Below, piece by piece: positions 17,375 through 25,960 of a DNA stretch of 64,000 nt (its first letter is position 1; every line of letters starts with the position of its first letter). The stretch lies in contig JAUNMR010000001.1 in assembly GCA_030537455.1 (NCBI GenBank), positions 145,366-209,365 on the forward strand, given 5' to 3'. The notes beneath the pieces were generated by a model, which ran no database searches, was not told where the DNA came from, and saw only the letters and a program-made list of their open reading frames with translations. This DNA comes from Planctomycetia bacterium. GTDB lineage: Bacteria > Planctomycetota > Planctomycetia > Pirellulales > Thermoguttaceae. Both the position numbers and the translations under genes were made by a program.

Positions 17375-17400
17375 ATGTTTTGCTTGAAAGGACGAATTCA

Positions 17401-18492
17401 ATGCAAAAGGAAGGCGAAGTTCGTATACCGTCGGGTTGCGCAATCTCGGCGATGATCAGTAAGAGCGGTAAGTTGTGTAACGGCGAGAAGATCATCGCGA
17501 GCATGTACCCGATGCACGATCGATCGAACGGTCTTGGCGGCGGGTTCGCCGGCTACGGGATTTACCCGGAGTATAAGGAGTTTTACGCGCTTCACGTTTT
17601 CTACGACGACGACGCGTCGCGCGTGGAGTGCGAGAAGTTCCTCAAAGAGAATTTTGAAATCGTCAAGGCGGAAATCATACCGATCCGTAAGATCCCAGAA
17701 ATCACGGACGTACCGATGATTTGGCGCTATTTTGTGGCGCCGTTTGCCTCGACGCTCTCACGTCTGCAGCTGGACGAGAAGGAGTTTGTCGCGCGGTGCG
17801 TTATGCGTATAAACACCTTGTATAAAGGCGCTTACGTATTTTCAAGCGGTAAGAACATGGGCGCGTTCAAGGCGGTTGGTTTTCCAGAGGACGTGGGGCG
17901 GTTCTATCGTCTTGAGGAGTATGAGGGTTACTCGTGGACCGCACACGGTCGCTATCCGACCAATACGCCGGGGTGGTGGGGCGGCGCCCATCCCTTTGCG
18001 CTACTAGACTATTCAGTCGTACATAACGGCGAGATTTCATCTTACGACGCTAACCGTCGATATATCAAGATGTTCGGTTATAAGTGCACTCTTCAGACGG
18101 ACACTGAAGTTATTACCTATATAGCGGACTATCTCTTGCGTCGACAGGGATTAACGCTTGAGGAGACCGCGTCAGTAATCGCGGCGCCGTTCTGGTCGAC
18201 GCTCGACGCGCACAATAGTGAAGAGAATCAGCAACGCGCGTATCTGCGCAAAATCTTCCCGAGCCTGCTGATCACCGGTCCGTTTTCGATCGTACTAGGA
18301 TTTTCCGGCGGTCTCATGGCGTTGAACGACCGTCTGAAACTACGCTCGATGGTGGTGGGCGAGAAGGACGATATGTGCTATATCGCCAGTGAAGAAGCGG
18401 CGATACGCGTAATGGAACCAGAGGTAGAGACGGTCTATGCTCCCGCGGGGGGCGAGCCGGTGATCGTCAGATTGCAGGAGGGTTCGTTCTAA
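17401..18492 (+). CDS. Glutamate synthase, glutaminase (class II GATase) subunit
   Basis: 363 aa. I use ATG 17401 (AAAGGA upstream) instead of the frame's first codon at 17341, which lies inside the leader hairpin. Near the N-terminus RIPSGCAISAMI contains the expected nucleophile at Cys13; class II amidotransferases need it at the mature N-terminus, so about 12 residues should be removed. Further motifs are TAHGRYPTNTPGWWGGAHPF, VVHNGEISSYDANRRYI and LQTDTEVITYIADYLL, all typical of GltB domain 1. It releases ammonia from glutamine for the FMN subunit encoded next; the two genes overlap by one base. This is the split, stand-alone form known from archaea and some bacteria. Confidence 0.9.
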   Translation: MQKEGEVRIPSGCAISAMISKSGKLCNGEKIIASMYPMHDRSNGLGGGFAGYGIYPEYKEFYALHVFYDDDASRVECEKFLKENFEIVKAEIIPIRKIPEITDVPMIWRYFVAPFASTLSRLQLDEKEFVARCVMRINTLYKGAYVFSSGKNMGAFKAVGFPEDVGRFYRLEEYEGYSWTAHGRYPTNTPGWWGGAHPFALLDYSVVHNGEISSYDANRRYIKMFGYKCTLQTDTEVITYIADYLLRRQGLTLEETASVIAAPFWSTLDAHNSEENQQRAYLRKIFPSLLITGPFSIVLGFSGGLMALNDRLKLRSMVVGEKDDMCYIASEEAAIRVMEPEVETVYAPAGGEPVIVRLQEGSF

Positions 18493-19997
18493 TGGCTGTC
18501 AATTATATAACGTCTGAATTTGAAGTACTTAGGAATTACGACCGGTGTATTGCCTGTCGCGTGTGCGAACGTCAGTGCGCCAACGAGGTGCACTTCTTCG
18601 ACCAAGACAGTAAGCTCATGCTTGCCGACGAATCGAAATGTGTCGACTGCCACCGTTGCGTGACGCTTTGTCCGACCCACGCGCTGAAGATCGCCTATAA
18701 CGAATGCTGTTTCCGCAAGAACGCTAACTGGCGCGACGACTTGATTAAGGAAGTCTATAAGCAGGCTAATAGCGGCGGCGTGCTTCTTTCTTCGATGGGC
18801 AATCCGAATCCGTTGCCGGTTTACTGGGATCGTATTCTGATCAACGCGTCGCAGGTGACGAACCCGTCGATTGACCCGTTGCGCGAACCAATGGAGACGC
18901 GCGTCTTCCTCGGGAAGAAGCCGGAAAAAGTGCGACGATTGCCCGATGGTTCGCTCGATACCACTCTCGGACCTCAACTTACGCTGGAGACTCCGGTCAT
19001 GTTTTCGGCAATGAGCTACGGGTCGATCAGCTACAACGCGCACGAGAGCCTTGCGCGCGCCGCACGGGCGCTTGGAATATTCTATAACACGGGCGAGGGC
19101 GGTTTACACGAGGATTTCTATCAATATGGCGCCAATACAATCGTTCAGGTGGCGTCGGGACGGTTCGGAGTTCACGAGGACTACCTCAACGCGGGCGCGG
19201 CGATTGAGATTAAGATGGGTCAAGGCGCTAAGCCGGGTATTGGCGGTCACTTACCGGGCGCGAAGATAGTCGGGGACGTGTCGCGTACGCGTATGATACC
19301 CGAGGGGTCGGACGCGATTTCACCGGCGCCACATCATGACATATATTCGATCGAAGACTTACGTCAGCTGGTCTTCTCGCTCAAAGAGGCAACGCGCTAT
19401 CAGAAGCCGGTGATTGTTAAGGTCGCGGCGGTGCACAATATCGCGGCGATAGCCAGCGGTATCGCGCGTAGCGGCGCGGATATCATAGCAATCGACGGTT
19501 TTCGTGGCGGCACAGGAGCGGCGCCTACGCGCATTCGCGATAACGTCGGTATTCCAATTGAGTTAGCATTGGCGGCGGTCGACCGACGTTTGCGCGACGA
19601 GGGTATTCGCAATAACGTGTCGCTGGTCGTGGGCGGAAGTATCCGCTGTGCTTCCGACGTGGTTAAGGCGATCGCACTGGGCGCCGACGCCTGTTATATT
19701 GCGACCGCGGCGTTACTTGCGCTGGGCTGTCACCTGTGTCGCACCTGCCAGAGCGGCAAGTGCAACTGGGGCATTGCGACGCAGCGACCGGAGCTGGTCA
19801 AGCGTTTGAACCCGGACGTGGGGAGCGAGCGACTGGTGAACCTTCTCACGGCGTGGCGACATGAGATCAAAGAACTTATGGGCGGTATGGGCGTAAACTC
19901 GATCGAAGCGCTGCGCGGAAACCGCTTAATGCTACGCGGCGTGAATATGACTCAGAAGGAGTTGGATATCCTTGGGATAGCTCACGCCGGCGAGTGA
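18492..19997 (+). CDS. Glutamate synthase, ferredoxin-like plus FMN synthase subunit
   Basis: 501 aa. Two 4Fe-4S motifs open the protein (CIACRVCERQC and CVDCHRCVTLC, about residues 18-60). From about 150 it is the FMN-binding TIM-barrel of GltB: FSAMSYGSIS, NTGEGGLHEDF, IKMGQGAKPGIGGHLPG, FRGGTGAAPTRIRD and VVGGSIRC. LGCHLCRTCQSGKCNWG near 415-430 supplies the cysteines for the 3Fe-4S cluster. It makes glutamate from 2-oxoglutarate and channelled ammonia using reduced FMN. The preceding gene gives the ammonia, and the ferredoxin and FAD genes that follow are likely electron donors. Start and stop overlap shows tight coupling to the GATase gene. Confidence 0.92.
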   Translation: MAVNYITSEFEVLRNYDRCIACRVCERQCANEVHFFDQDSKLMLADESKCVDCHRCVTLCPTHALKIAYNECCFRKNANWRDDLIKEVYKQANSGGVLLSSMGNPNPLPVYWDRILINASQVTNPSIDPLREPMETRVFLGKKPEKVRRLPDGSLDTTLGPQLTLETPVMFSAMSYGSISYNAHESLARAARALGIFYNTGEGGLHEDFYQYGANTIVQVASGRFGVHEDYLNAGAAIEIKMGQGAKPGIGGHLPGAKIVGDVSRTRMIPEGSDAISPAPHHDIYSIEDLRQLVFSLKEATRYQKPVIVKVAAVHNIAAIASGIARSGADIIAIDGFRGGTGAAPTRIRDNVGIPIELALAAVDRRLRDEGIRNNVSLVVGGSIRCASDVVKAIALGADACYIATAALLALGCHLCRTCQSGKCNWGIATQRPELVKRLNPDVGSERLVNLLTAWRHEIKELMGGMGVNSIEALRGNRLMLRGVNMTQKELDILGIAHAGE

Positions 19998-20133
19998 CGC
20001 GACGTAATTTCAGAATTGCCAACCGTTTGAGGTCGCGCTCAGCGGCAGTGTAGACGCACGCATGGTACGAACGTTAATTGGAGCTTGACGTTCGGGAGTA
20101 TAACAGAGCAGACGCAAGAGAGAATCTAAGAGC

Positions 20134-20592
20134 ATGAAACGAGTATATGTGAATGAGAGATGGTGCTTGGGCTGTCGCTTGTGCGAGTACAACTGTGCGC
20201 ACGCGAACTCAGGCGTCAAGAGAATGTCGGCGGCTCTGAAGGGACGTCGGATCTATCCTCGCATACGAGTCGAGGAGGTAGCGTCCACACGCGGTAGCGC
20301 AACGGGGCTTGTGACCTTTGCGGTTTCCTGTCGGCACTGTATTGACCCGCGATGTGTACGCAGTTGTATATCCGGCGCGCTCACGCGTAGCTCCGAGGGC
20401 GTAGTACGCATTGATAAGGAGCGTTGCGTGGGGTGTCTGACCTGTGTACTGGCGTGTCCTTACGGCGCGGTCATGGAGGGGCCCGAGGGCGTGGCGCAGA
20501 AATGCGAATTGTGTTCTCAAACCGGGTATGATTCGCCGAACTGCGTGGCGGGTTGTCCGAATCGAGCTTTGGTTTATGAAGAAAGGATCTGA
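20134..20592 (+). CDS. 4Fe-4S ferredoxin-type electron carrier of the glutamate synthase cluster
   Basis: 152 aa with four cysteine groups: CLGCRLCEYNC (about 11-21), CRHCIDPRCVRSC, CVGCLTCVLACP and CELCSQ...CVAGCP. This matches the CooF/HycB-like carriers holding several 4Fe-4S clusters. It follows the FMN subunit after a 136-base gap and is one base from the GTG of the FAD oxidoreductase. It most likely passes electrons from that flavoprotein to the synthase. No signal peptide, so it is cytosolic. A role in another redox reaction cannot be excluded. Confidence 0.85.
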   Translation: MKRVYVNERWCLGCRLCEYNCAHANSGVKRMSAALKGRRIYPRIRVEEVASTRGSATGLVTFAVSCRHCIDPRCVRSCISGALTRSSEGVVRIDKERCVGCLTCVLACPYGAVMEGPEGVAQKCELCSQTGYDSPNCVAGCPNRALVYEERI

Positions 20593-20593
20593 C

Positions 20594-21841
20594 GTGAAAC
20601 GCTACGTGATTATAGGCAACGGCGTTGCGGCGGTCGGTTGCGTGGAAGGTATTCGCAGCGTTGACCCCGAGGGGGCGATTACCATTGTGTCGAGCGAGCG
20701 TTGGCACGCGTACTGTCGACCGTTGATTTCGTATTATCTGGAAGGACGCGCGGCGATTCCACGCATGAGCTATCGTGGCGAAGACTTTTATCGTGTAAAT
20801 CATTGCGAGCTTCTCCTGGGCGTTCGCGCGGTCAAACTCGACGCGTCGGCACGCACGGTAGCGCTGGACGACGGGAGCGTTCTAAGTTATGACACAGTAT
20901 GTCTTGCGACGGGTTCCTCCCCCTTTGTGCCGCCGATGACAGGTCTGGAGACGGTAGCGAATAAGCATTCTTTCATGACGCTCGACGACGCGATCAAGCT
21001 GGAACAGAGCGTGGACACGAGCAGTCGCGTACTGATCGTCGGCGCGGGCTTGATCGGTCTGAAGTGCGCGGAGGGATTGTGCGAAAGGGTCGCTAGTATA
21101 ACGGTTTGCGACTTAGCGCCGCGCGTACTGTCGAGCGTTTTGGATCAGGAGTGCGCGGAGCGTATGCAGGCGCTTTTGGAATCTCACGGGATGCGTTTCT
21201 TCCTGGGCGATTCAGTCGCGCAGTTCCGTGGCAATTGCGCGATCATGCACGGCGGCGCACAGGTGGAATTCGACGCGCTTGTTCTAGCGGTTGGCGTGCG
21301 CGCTAACATAGGTTTGGCGCGTGAGATCGGCGCGAAGTGTGGTCGTGCGATTCAGGTCGACGCACATATGTCGACGAGCGTATCGGGCGTGTACGCCGCG
21401 GGCGACTGCACCGAGAGCTACGACGCGTCAAGCGGTACGATTAAGGTCATGGCGCTCATGCCCAACGCATATCAGCAGGGCTTTTGCGCCGGCTTGAATA
21501 TGTCGGGTCATTCTCATGAATATCTTGAGGGCATACCGATGAACGCGATCGGGTTCTGGGGTCTTCACGCGCTCACCGCGGGTACGCGCTACAGCGAAGA
21601 AGAAGGCGGTCAGACGTATGTCGAGCGCGACGCGGAGCATATTAAGAAGTTGTATATCAAGGACGGGAAACTCACGGGCATGATCCTTTTGGGCGAGGTC
21701 GAACGCGCCGGGATATACTGCCAGATGATCCGTTCGGGTCGAGCGTTGGATAGCGTTGATTTTGACGCGATGCAGATTCGACCGAGTCTGTCGGCGTTGT
21801 CGTCGTCGGAGCGCGGTCATATTTTGGGAGAGTTAGTATGA
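20594..21841 (+). CDS. FAD-dependent NAD(P)H oxidoreductase of the glutamate synthase cluster
   Basis: 415 aa from GTG 20594, which has AAAGGA six bases upstream; an in-frame ATG at 20576 overlaps the ferredoxin gene and is a less likely alternative. The N-terminal FAD loop is YVIIGNGVAAVGCVEGI, followed by the central NAD(P) loop VLIVGAGLIGLKCAEGL and the second FAD motif VSGVYAAGDCTES. The organisation matches NirB N-terminal, NADH:rubredoxin reductase and similar flavoproteins; it is not the usual GltD, whose Fe-S function here is split into separate subunits. Its expected job is to oxidise NAD(P)H and reduce the ferredoxin. It overlaps the next gene by four bases (ATGA). Confidence 0.85.
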   Translation: MKRYVIIGNGVAAVGCVEGIRSVDPEGAITIVSSERWHAYCRPLISYYLEGRAAIPRMSYRGEDFYRVNHCELLLGVRAVKLDASARTVALDDGSVLSYDTVCLATGSSPFVPPMTGLETVANKHSFMTLDDAIKLEQSVDTSSRVLIVGAGLIGLKCAEGLCERVASITVCDLAPRVLSSVLDQECAERMQALLESHGMRFFLGDSVAQFRGNCAIMHGGAQVEFDALVLAVGVRANIGLAREIGAKCGRAIQVDAHMSTSVSGVYAAGDCTESYDASSGTIKVMALMPNAYQQGFCAGLNMSGHSHEYLEGIPMNAIGFWGLHALTAGTRYSEEEGGQTYVERDAEHIKKLYIKDGKLTGMILLGEVERAGIYCQMIRSGRALDSVDFDAMQIRPSLSALSSSERGHILGELV

Positions 21842-22560
21842 CGAGTATAAACGCTACGGAGTATGAATTTGCGGGATTGAACGAATTGGTCCACAACGCG
21901 CAGGACGACGTTGCGATCGTCAACTGTTGCGGTCAACGTTTTATCGCCGCGGGCATGAAGCGCGGTCGCGTGACAATCGACGGGGTTCCGGGCAACGCAC
22001 TCGGGGCGTATTTGACGGGCGGTGAGATAATTGTGCACGGCAATGCTCAAGACGCAGTTGGCGATACGATGAACGACGGTGAGATTGTCATATCGGGCAA
22101 CGTCGGCGACGCGGTCGGTTACGCGATGCGTGGCGGTGCGATTTACGTGCGCGGCAACGCAGGGTATCGCGCTGGTATTCACATGAAGGAGTATAAATCG
22201 AAGAAGCCAGTAATCGTCATAGGCGGGCGTTGCGGCAGCTTCCTCGGCGAATATCAGGCTGGCGGTCGTCTGATCGTCTTGGGATTGCATCAGGACGGTC
22301 GGCCTAGCGTAGGCAATTTTCCCTGTACCGGTATGCACGGCGGTAAGTTGATTCTTCGCGGGGACGGTAGCGGCGTTAAGTTTCCGGTTCAGACGAAGGT
22401 TAGCGAGTTGACCGCGGAGGATTGGGAGGAGATCGCGCCGTATCTACATCGCTTCTGCGAGGTCTTTGGGGTCGACTACCAGGCGCTGTCGCAGGAGCGA
22501 TTCTGCGTGGTCACGCCGGACAGTCAGAATCCTTACAAGCAGATGTATGTCGCGAATTAA
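21838..22560 (+). CDS. Glutamate synthase GXGXG (GltB3) subunit
   Basis: 240 aa forming a right-handed beta-helix domain, recognisable by repeated GxxG turns: GMKRGRVTIDGVPGNALGAY, GGEIIVHGNAQDAVGDTM, DGEIVISGNVGDAVGYAM, GGAIYVRGNAGYRAGIHM and GGRCGSFLGEYQAGGRLIVL. In classical GltB this is the C-terminal domain that organises the complex; here it is a separate protein, as in archaeal-type glutamate synthases. It overlaps the preceding FAD gene by four bases and is last of the five genes forming the enzyme. Cytosolic. Confidence 0.92.
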   Translation: MTSINATEYEFAGLNELVHNAQDDVAIVNCCGQRFIAAGMKRGRVTIDGVPGNALGAYLTGGEIIVHGNAQDAVGDTMNDGEIVISGNVGDAVGYAMRGGAIYVRGNAGYRAGIHMKEYKSKKPVIVIGGRCGSFLGEYQAGGRLIVLGLHQDGRPSVGNFPCTGMHGGKLILRGDGSGVKFPVQTKVSELTAEDWEEIAPYLHRFCEVFGVDYQALSQERFCVVTPDSQNPYKQMYVAN

Positions 22561-22782
22561 CGCGCAGGTCGCCGGGCTCATGCGATGGGGTCGGCGATTT
22601 CTATATACCGTCAAATAGCGAGTTAGCGTAACGAACGAGTCGATTTGACGCGATTGAGTCGTCGCTGAGAATAACGGGTAGCGCTGGCGTCAGATTTAAT
22701 AAATCGGGCTATAATTGTGGAGAGCGCGCGGCGTAGAGGGTTACGCGTGGCGCTAGATCGGAATATTAGGAGTTTCCTCGAG

Positions 22783-24015
22783 ATGACATATTCCCAAAGC
22801 GAAGTGGAACAGTACATAGCGGAAGAAGACGTAAAGTTCATCCGCTTGGCATTTACAGATATCTTTGGCGTTCAGAAGAACGTGTCGATCATGCCGCGTG
22901 AGCTTTCTCGCGCGTTTAGCGACGGAATCTCGATCGACGCGTCAGCGATTCCGGGATTCGGCGGCGAGGTTCGGTCCGATCTGATACTTCATCCGGATCC
23001 TGGGACGCTTGCGGTCTTGCCGTGGCGGCCCGAACGCGGTCGCGTCGTGCGCATGTTCTGCGCGATAACGCATCCAGACGGCACGGCATTTGCCTATGAC
23101 ACTCGCGCCATTCTCCAGCGCGCGGTGGCCGACGCCCAGGCGCAGGGCTATTCCTTTAGTTTCGGACCGGAGTTGGAGTTCTATCTTTTCCAACGTGACG
23201 AAAATGGCGAGCCGACGAAAACCCCTTATGATCGCGCCGGTTACATGGACGTGTCGCCGATCGACAAAGGGGAGAATATCCGTCGTGAGATCTGTCTGAT
23301 TCTCGACCAGATGGGTTTAGAGCCGGAAAGCTCTCATCACGAAGGGGGACCGGGTCAGAACGAGATCGATTTCCGTTATTCCGACCCGGTGAGCGCGGCA
23401 GACGCAATGACGACGTTCCGCTTTGTAGTCAATACGATCGCGACGCTAAATGGGTTGTATGCGGACTTTAGCGCCAAGCCGTTGCCTTCCCATCCGGGTA
23501 ACGGTCTGCATATCAACTTATCGGTTCATTCTTTCGACAGTCCTCAGCGTGACGTACTAAAGTACGCGCTGGCCGGACTTTTGGAACATATCTGCGAGAC
23601 GACCTTGTTCTATAACCCGACGCAAAATTCTTACCTACGCTTTGGCGGGGAGAAAGCGCCTCTGTTCGTGTCATGGTCGGAAGAGAACCGCTCGATGCTC
23701 GCGCGCATACCCGCGGCTCATGGCGATTATCGTCGCGTAGAGCTGCGCTCGCCAGATCCGACCTGTAATCCGTATATTGCCTTCACCTTGGCGATTCGCG
23801 CCGCTCTGGACGGAATCAAGCGGGAACTGGAATTGCCCGAGCCGATTGATTTCAATTTGTATCACGCGCCCGAGGAGACGACACAACGCTTCAAGCGTCT
23901 GCCCGAGCGCTTCGACAAAGCCGCGGCTCTCGCGCTGGAATCGCCCTTCATAGCGCAATGCCTTCCGCGTGAGCTGATTGAGAATTACGCCTATCGCTAT
24001 CGTAATAACCGTTGA
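22783..24015 (+). CDS. glnA: Glutamine synthetase, short type I form
   Basis: 410 aa from ATG 22783 (TAGGAG 11 bases upstream); the frame is open further 5' but those codons look like leader. Family motifs: VKFIRLAFTDIFGVQKNV, FGPELEFYLF (metal ligands), HHEGGPGQNEIDFRY, KPLPSHPGNGLHINLS, NPTQNSYLRFGGEKAP and RVELRSPDPTCNPYIAF. It makes glutamine from glutamate, ammonia and ATP, and with the preceding genes completes the GS-GOGAT cycle. FNLYHAPEE keeps a tyrosine in the stretch where E. coli carries its adenylylated Tyr, but no adenylyltransferase gene is in view. It is shorter than the common 440-470 aa. A TATAAT at 22710-22715 may give it a second promoter. Confidence 0.93.
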   Translation: MTYSQSEVEQYIAEEDVKFIRLAFTDIFGVQKNVSIMPRELSRAFSDGISIDASAIPGFGGEVRSDLILHPDPGTLAVLPWRPERGRVVRMFCAITHPDGTAFAYDTRAILQRAVADAQAQGYSFSFGPELEFYLFQRDENGEPTKTPYDRAGYMDVSPIDKGENIRREICLILDQMGLEPESSHHEGGPGQNEIDFRYSDPVSAADAMTTFRFVVNTIATLNGLYADFSAKPLPSHPGNGLHINLSVHSFDSPQRDVLKYALAGLLEHICETTLFYNPTQNSYLRFGGEKAPLFVSWSEENRSMLARIPAAHGDYRRVELRSPDPTCNPYIAFTLAIRAALDGIKRELELPEPIDFNLYHAPEETTQRFKRLPERFDKAAALALESPFIAQCLPRELIENYAYRYRNNR

Positions 24016-24120
24016 CCTGACGTTGTGCGAACCCATAAGTCATCAGGCGCGACGGCTGATTTTAGGCGCGTCGTAGCGTTCGCCATAGATAAAGGACGTA
24101 AAATCAACGGGTTGGATAAT

Positions 24121-24810
24121 ATGGATAGAGATAGAGAAATAGGCGCAGGTCAGCGTGCGGGCGCGACTCAACGTCTTGTGCGCGCTCAGGATCACGCGCA
24201 CTACAAGGCATTGCGCGATTCGACAGAGTCGCTCCAGCGTCGTTATAGCGTGCTGATAGTATCGTCTTCGGAGAACTTTTCTCGCTCTCTTGCGAGCGTC
24301 ATTCCTCAGACGTTGTATTCGCCGGTATCCATGGTCGGGGACGTTTCGAGCGCGCGACGTTTGCTGTCTGAGCGACTGTGCGATATCGTGATAGTGAACG
24401 CGCCGTTGCCTGACGAGTTCGGCAGTCAGTTGGCTTTGGACGTGTGTTCCGAAGGGGGCGCGTGCGCGCTCCTGTTTACTAGCGCAGAGCTGTATAGCGA
24501 CGTGAACGCGCGTTTGGCTCCTTATGGCGTGCTGACGCTCATAAAGCCGGCGTCGACGCAGACGATCTTACAGACTCTCTCTCTACTTTGCGGGGTTCGT
24601 GAACGATTGCGCAAGATGGAACAGAAGACCGCGAGCGTTCAGGAGAAGATGGAAGAGATACGTATCGTTAATCATGCCAAGTGGTTACTGATAGAGCAAC
24701 TCAAAATGACGGAGTCAGAGGCGCATCGGTATATCGAGAAGCAGGCGATGGATCGTTGCGTAACGCGCCGCGAAATCGCCGAGACGATAATCGCGTCGCG
24801 GCGTGGTTAG
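24121..24810 (+). CDS. ANTAR-domain RNA-binding antiterminator with degenerate receiver domain
   Basis: 229 aa from ATG 24121; the frame reaches back to GTG 24025, but those codons look non-coding. Residues about 40-160 resemble a response-regulator receiver: YSVLIVSSSENF, CDIVIVNAPLPDEFG and LTLIKPAS. The phospho-acceptor Asp is replaced by Asn and the acidic pair after strand 1 by serines, while the Lys remains, so phosphorylation is unlikely, as in the AmiR pseudo-receiver. A short coiled coil (RLRKMEQKTASVQEKMEEI) leads to the C-terminal ANTAR domain: AKWLLIEQLKMTESEAHRYI and QAMDRCVTRREIAETII, with the conserved Ala, Leu and AM residues. ANTAR proteins bind paired hexaloop hairpins and prevent terminators. 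The leader at 17313-17374 is the obvious candidate target. Confidence 0.85.
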   Translation: MDRDREIGAGQRAGATQRLVRAQDHAHYKALRDSTESLQRRYSVLIVSSSENFSRSLASVIPQTLYSPVSMVGDVSSARRLLSERLCDIVIVNAPLPDEFGSQLALDVCSEGGACALLFTSAELYSDVNARLAPYGVLTLIKPASTQTILQTLSLLCGVRERLRKMEQKTASVQEKMEEIRIVNHAKWLLIEQLKMTESEAHRYIEKQAMDRCVTRREIAETIIASRRG

Positions 24811-24873
24811 ACGACGATGGGAGCATTTGGAAGTTTCGTAAGCGTAGATAGTTAGATAACAGAGCTGATTATT

Positions 24874-25959
24874 ATGAAGGCATATGATCGCAAACTGGTC
24901 TTGGAAGACGGTCAGGAGTATTACGGTTACGGTTTCGGCAGCGGGGCACAACGCGTTTGCGAGGCGGTCTTTAATACGTCGTTGGTCGGATATCAGGAGA
25001 TCGTTTCGGATCCTTCTTACACGGATCAAACGGTCGTTATGACGTATCCCTTGATCGGCAACTACGGAATCACCGACGACGACTTCGAGAGCGTGAACCC
25101 GAGCCTCGGCGCGCTGGTGGTGGGGGATTACAACGACTCGCCCTCTAACTTTCGTTCGGTGAAGTCGTTAGGCGAGCTTCTGGAAGACTGCGATATTCCA
25201 GGTCTTTCCGGAGTCGACACGCGCAAACTCACGCGTAGTATTCGTGACAAGGGCTCGCGTCGGTGTATTATGACAAGTCCTGAAACGTCGGTAGAGGAAG
25301 CGCTTAGAATTATCGCGTCGACGCCGATCCCTCACGACGCAGTCTCGCGAGTGACGGCGCGTAAACGTCGCTACTCTCGCACGGCGGATCCGCAGTTTAC
25401 GGTCGTTGCGATCGATTGCGGAATGAAGCTCAATATTTTGCGCTCCTTGAAGTCGCACGGCTGTAACGTGGTGATCGTTCCTTATAACGCGACGGCAGCG
25501 GAGATTCTCTTCATGCGTCCCAACGGGGTTTTTATCTCGAACGGACCGGGCGATCCCCAGGACGTTCCAGAGGTGGTGGAGACGGTGCGAGCGCTTCGCG
25601 GTAAGGTACCGATTTTCGGGATTTGCCTTGGTCATCAGATCATCTCGCTGGCCTACGGGGCTCGGACTTACAAGCTGAAATTTGGTCATCGCGGGGGTAA
25701 TCATCCGGTGAAAAATCTTCTCACCGGTAAGGTAGAGATCACGTCTCAGAATCACAGTTACGCGGTGGACGTATCGAGCGTGGGTTCGACAAGGCTTGAA
25801 ATTACGCATCTTAACCTTCTCGATCATACGGTGGAGGGGGTGGAATGCGCGGCGGATCGTGTTTTTAGCGTGCAGTATCATCCCGAAAGCGCGCCCGGAC
25901 CGCAGGATAGCGGGTATTTGTTTGAGAAGTTCACACAGATCATGAAGGAGTCGAAATAA
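24874..25959 (+). CDS. carA: Carbamoyl-phosphate synthase small subunit
   Basis: 361 aa. The N-terminal CarA domain begins KLVLEDGQEYYGYGFG and has VFNTSLVGYQEIVSDPSY and IPGLSGVDTRKLTRSIRDKG. The C-terminal class I amidotransferase has VFISNGPGDPQ, the nucleophile Cys in FGICLGHQIISLAYG, and the His/Glu of VFSVQYHPESAPGP. It hydrolyses glutamine and feeds ammonia to CarB. Stop and the carB ATG are one base apart, so they are co-translated. The small subunit usually serves both arginine and pyrimidine synthesis; neither pathway is otherwise present here. Confidence 0.96.
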   Translation: MKAYDRKLVLEDGQEYYGYGFGSGAQRVCEAVFNTSLVGYQEIVSDPSYTDQTVVMTYPLIGNYGITDDDFESVNPSLGALVVGDYNDSPSNFRSVKSLGELLEDCDIPGLSGVDTRKLTRSIRDKGSRRCIMTSPETSVEEALRIIASTPIPHDAVSRVTARKRRYSRTADPQFTVVAIDCGMKLNILRSLKSHGCNVVIVPYNATAAEILFMRPNGVFISNGPGDPQDVPEVVETVRALRGKVPIFGICLGHQIISLAYGARTYKLKFGHRGGNHPVKNLLTGKVEITSQNHSYAVDVSSVGSTRLEITHLNLLDHTVEGVECAADRVFSVQYHPESAPGPQDSGYLFEKFTQIMKESK

Positions 25960-25960
25960 G

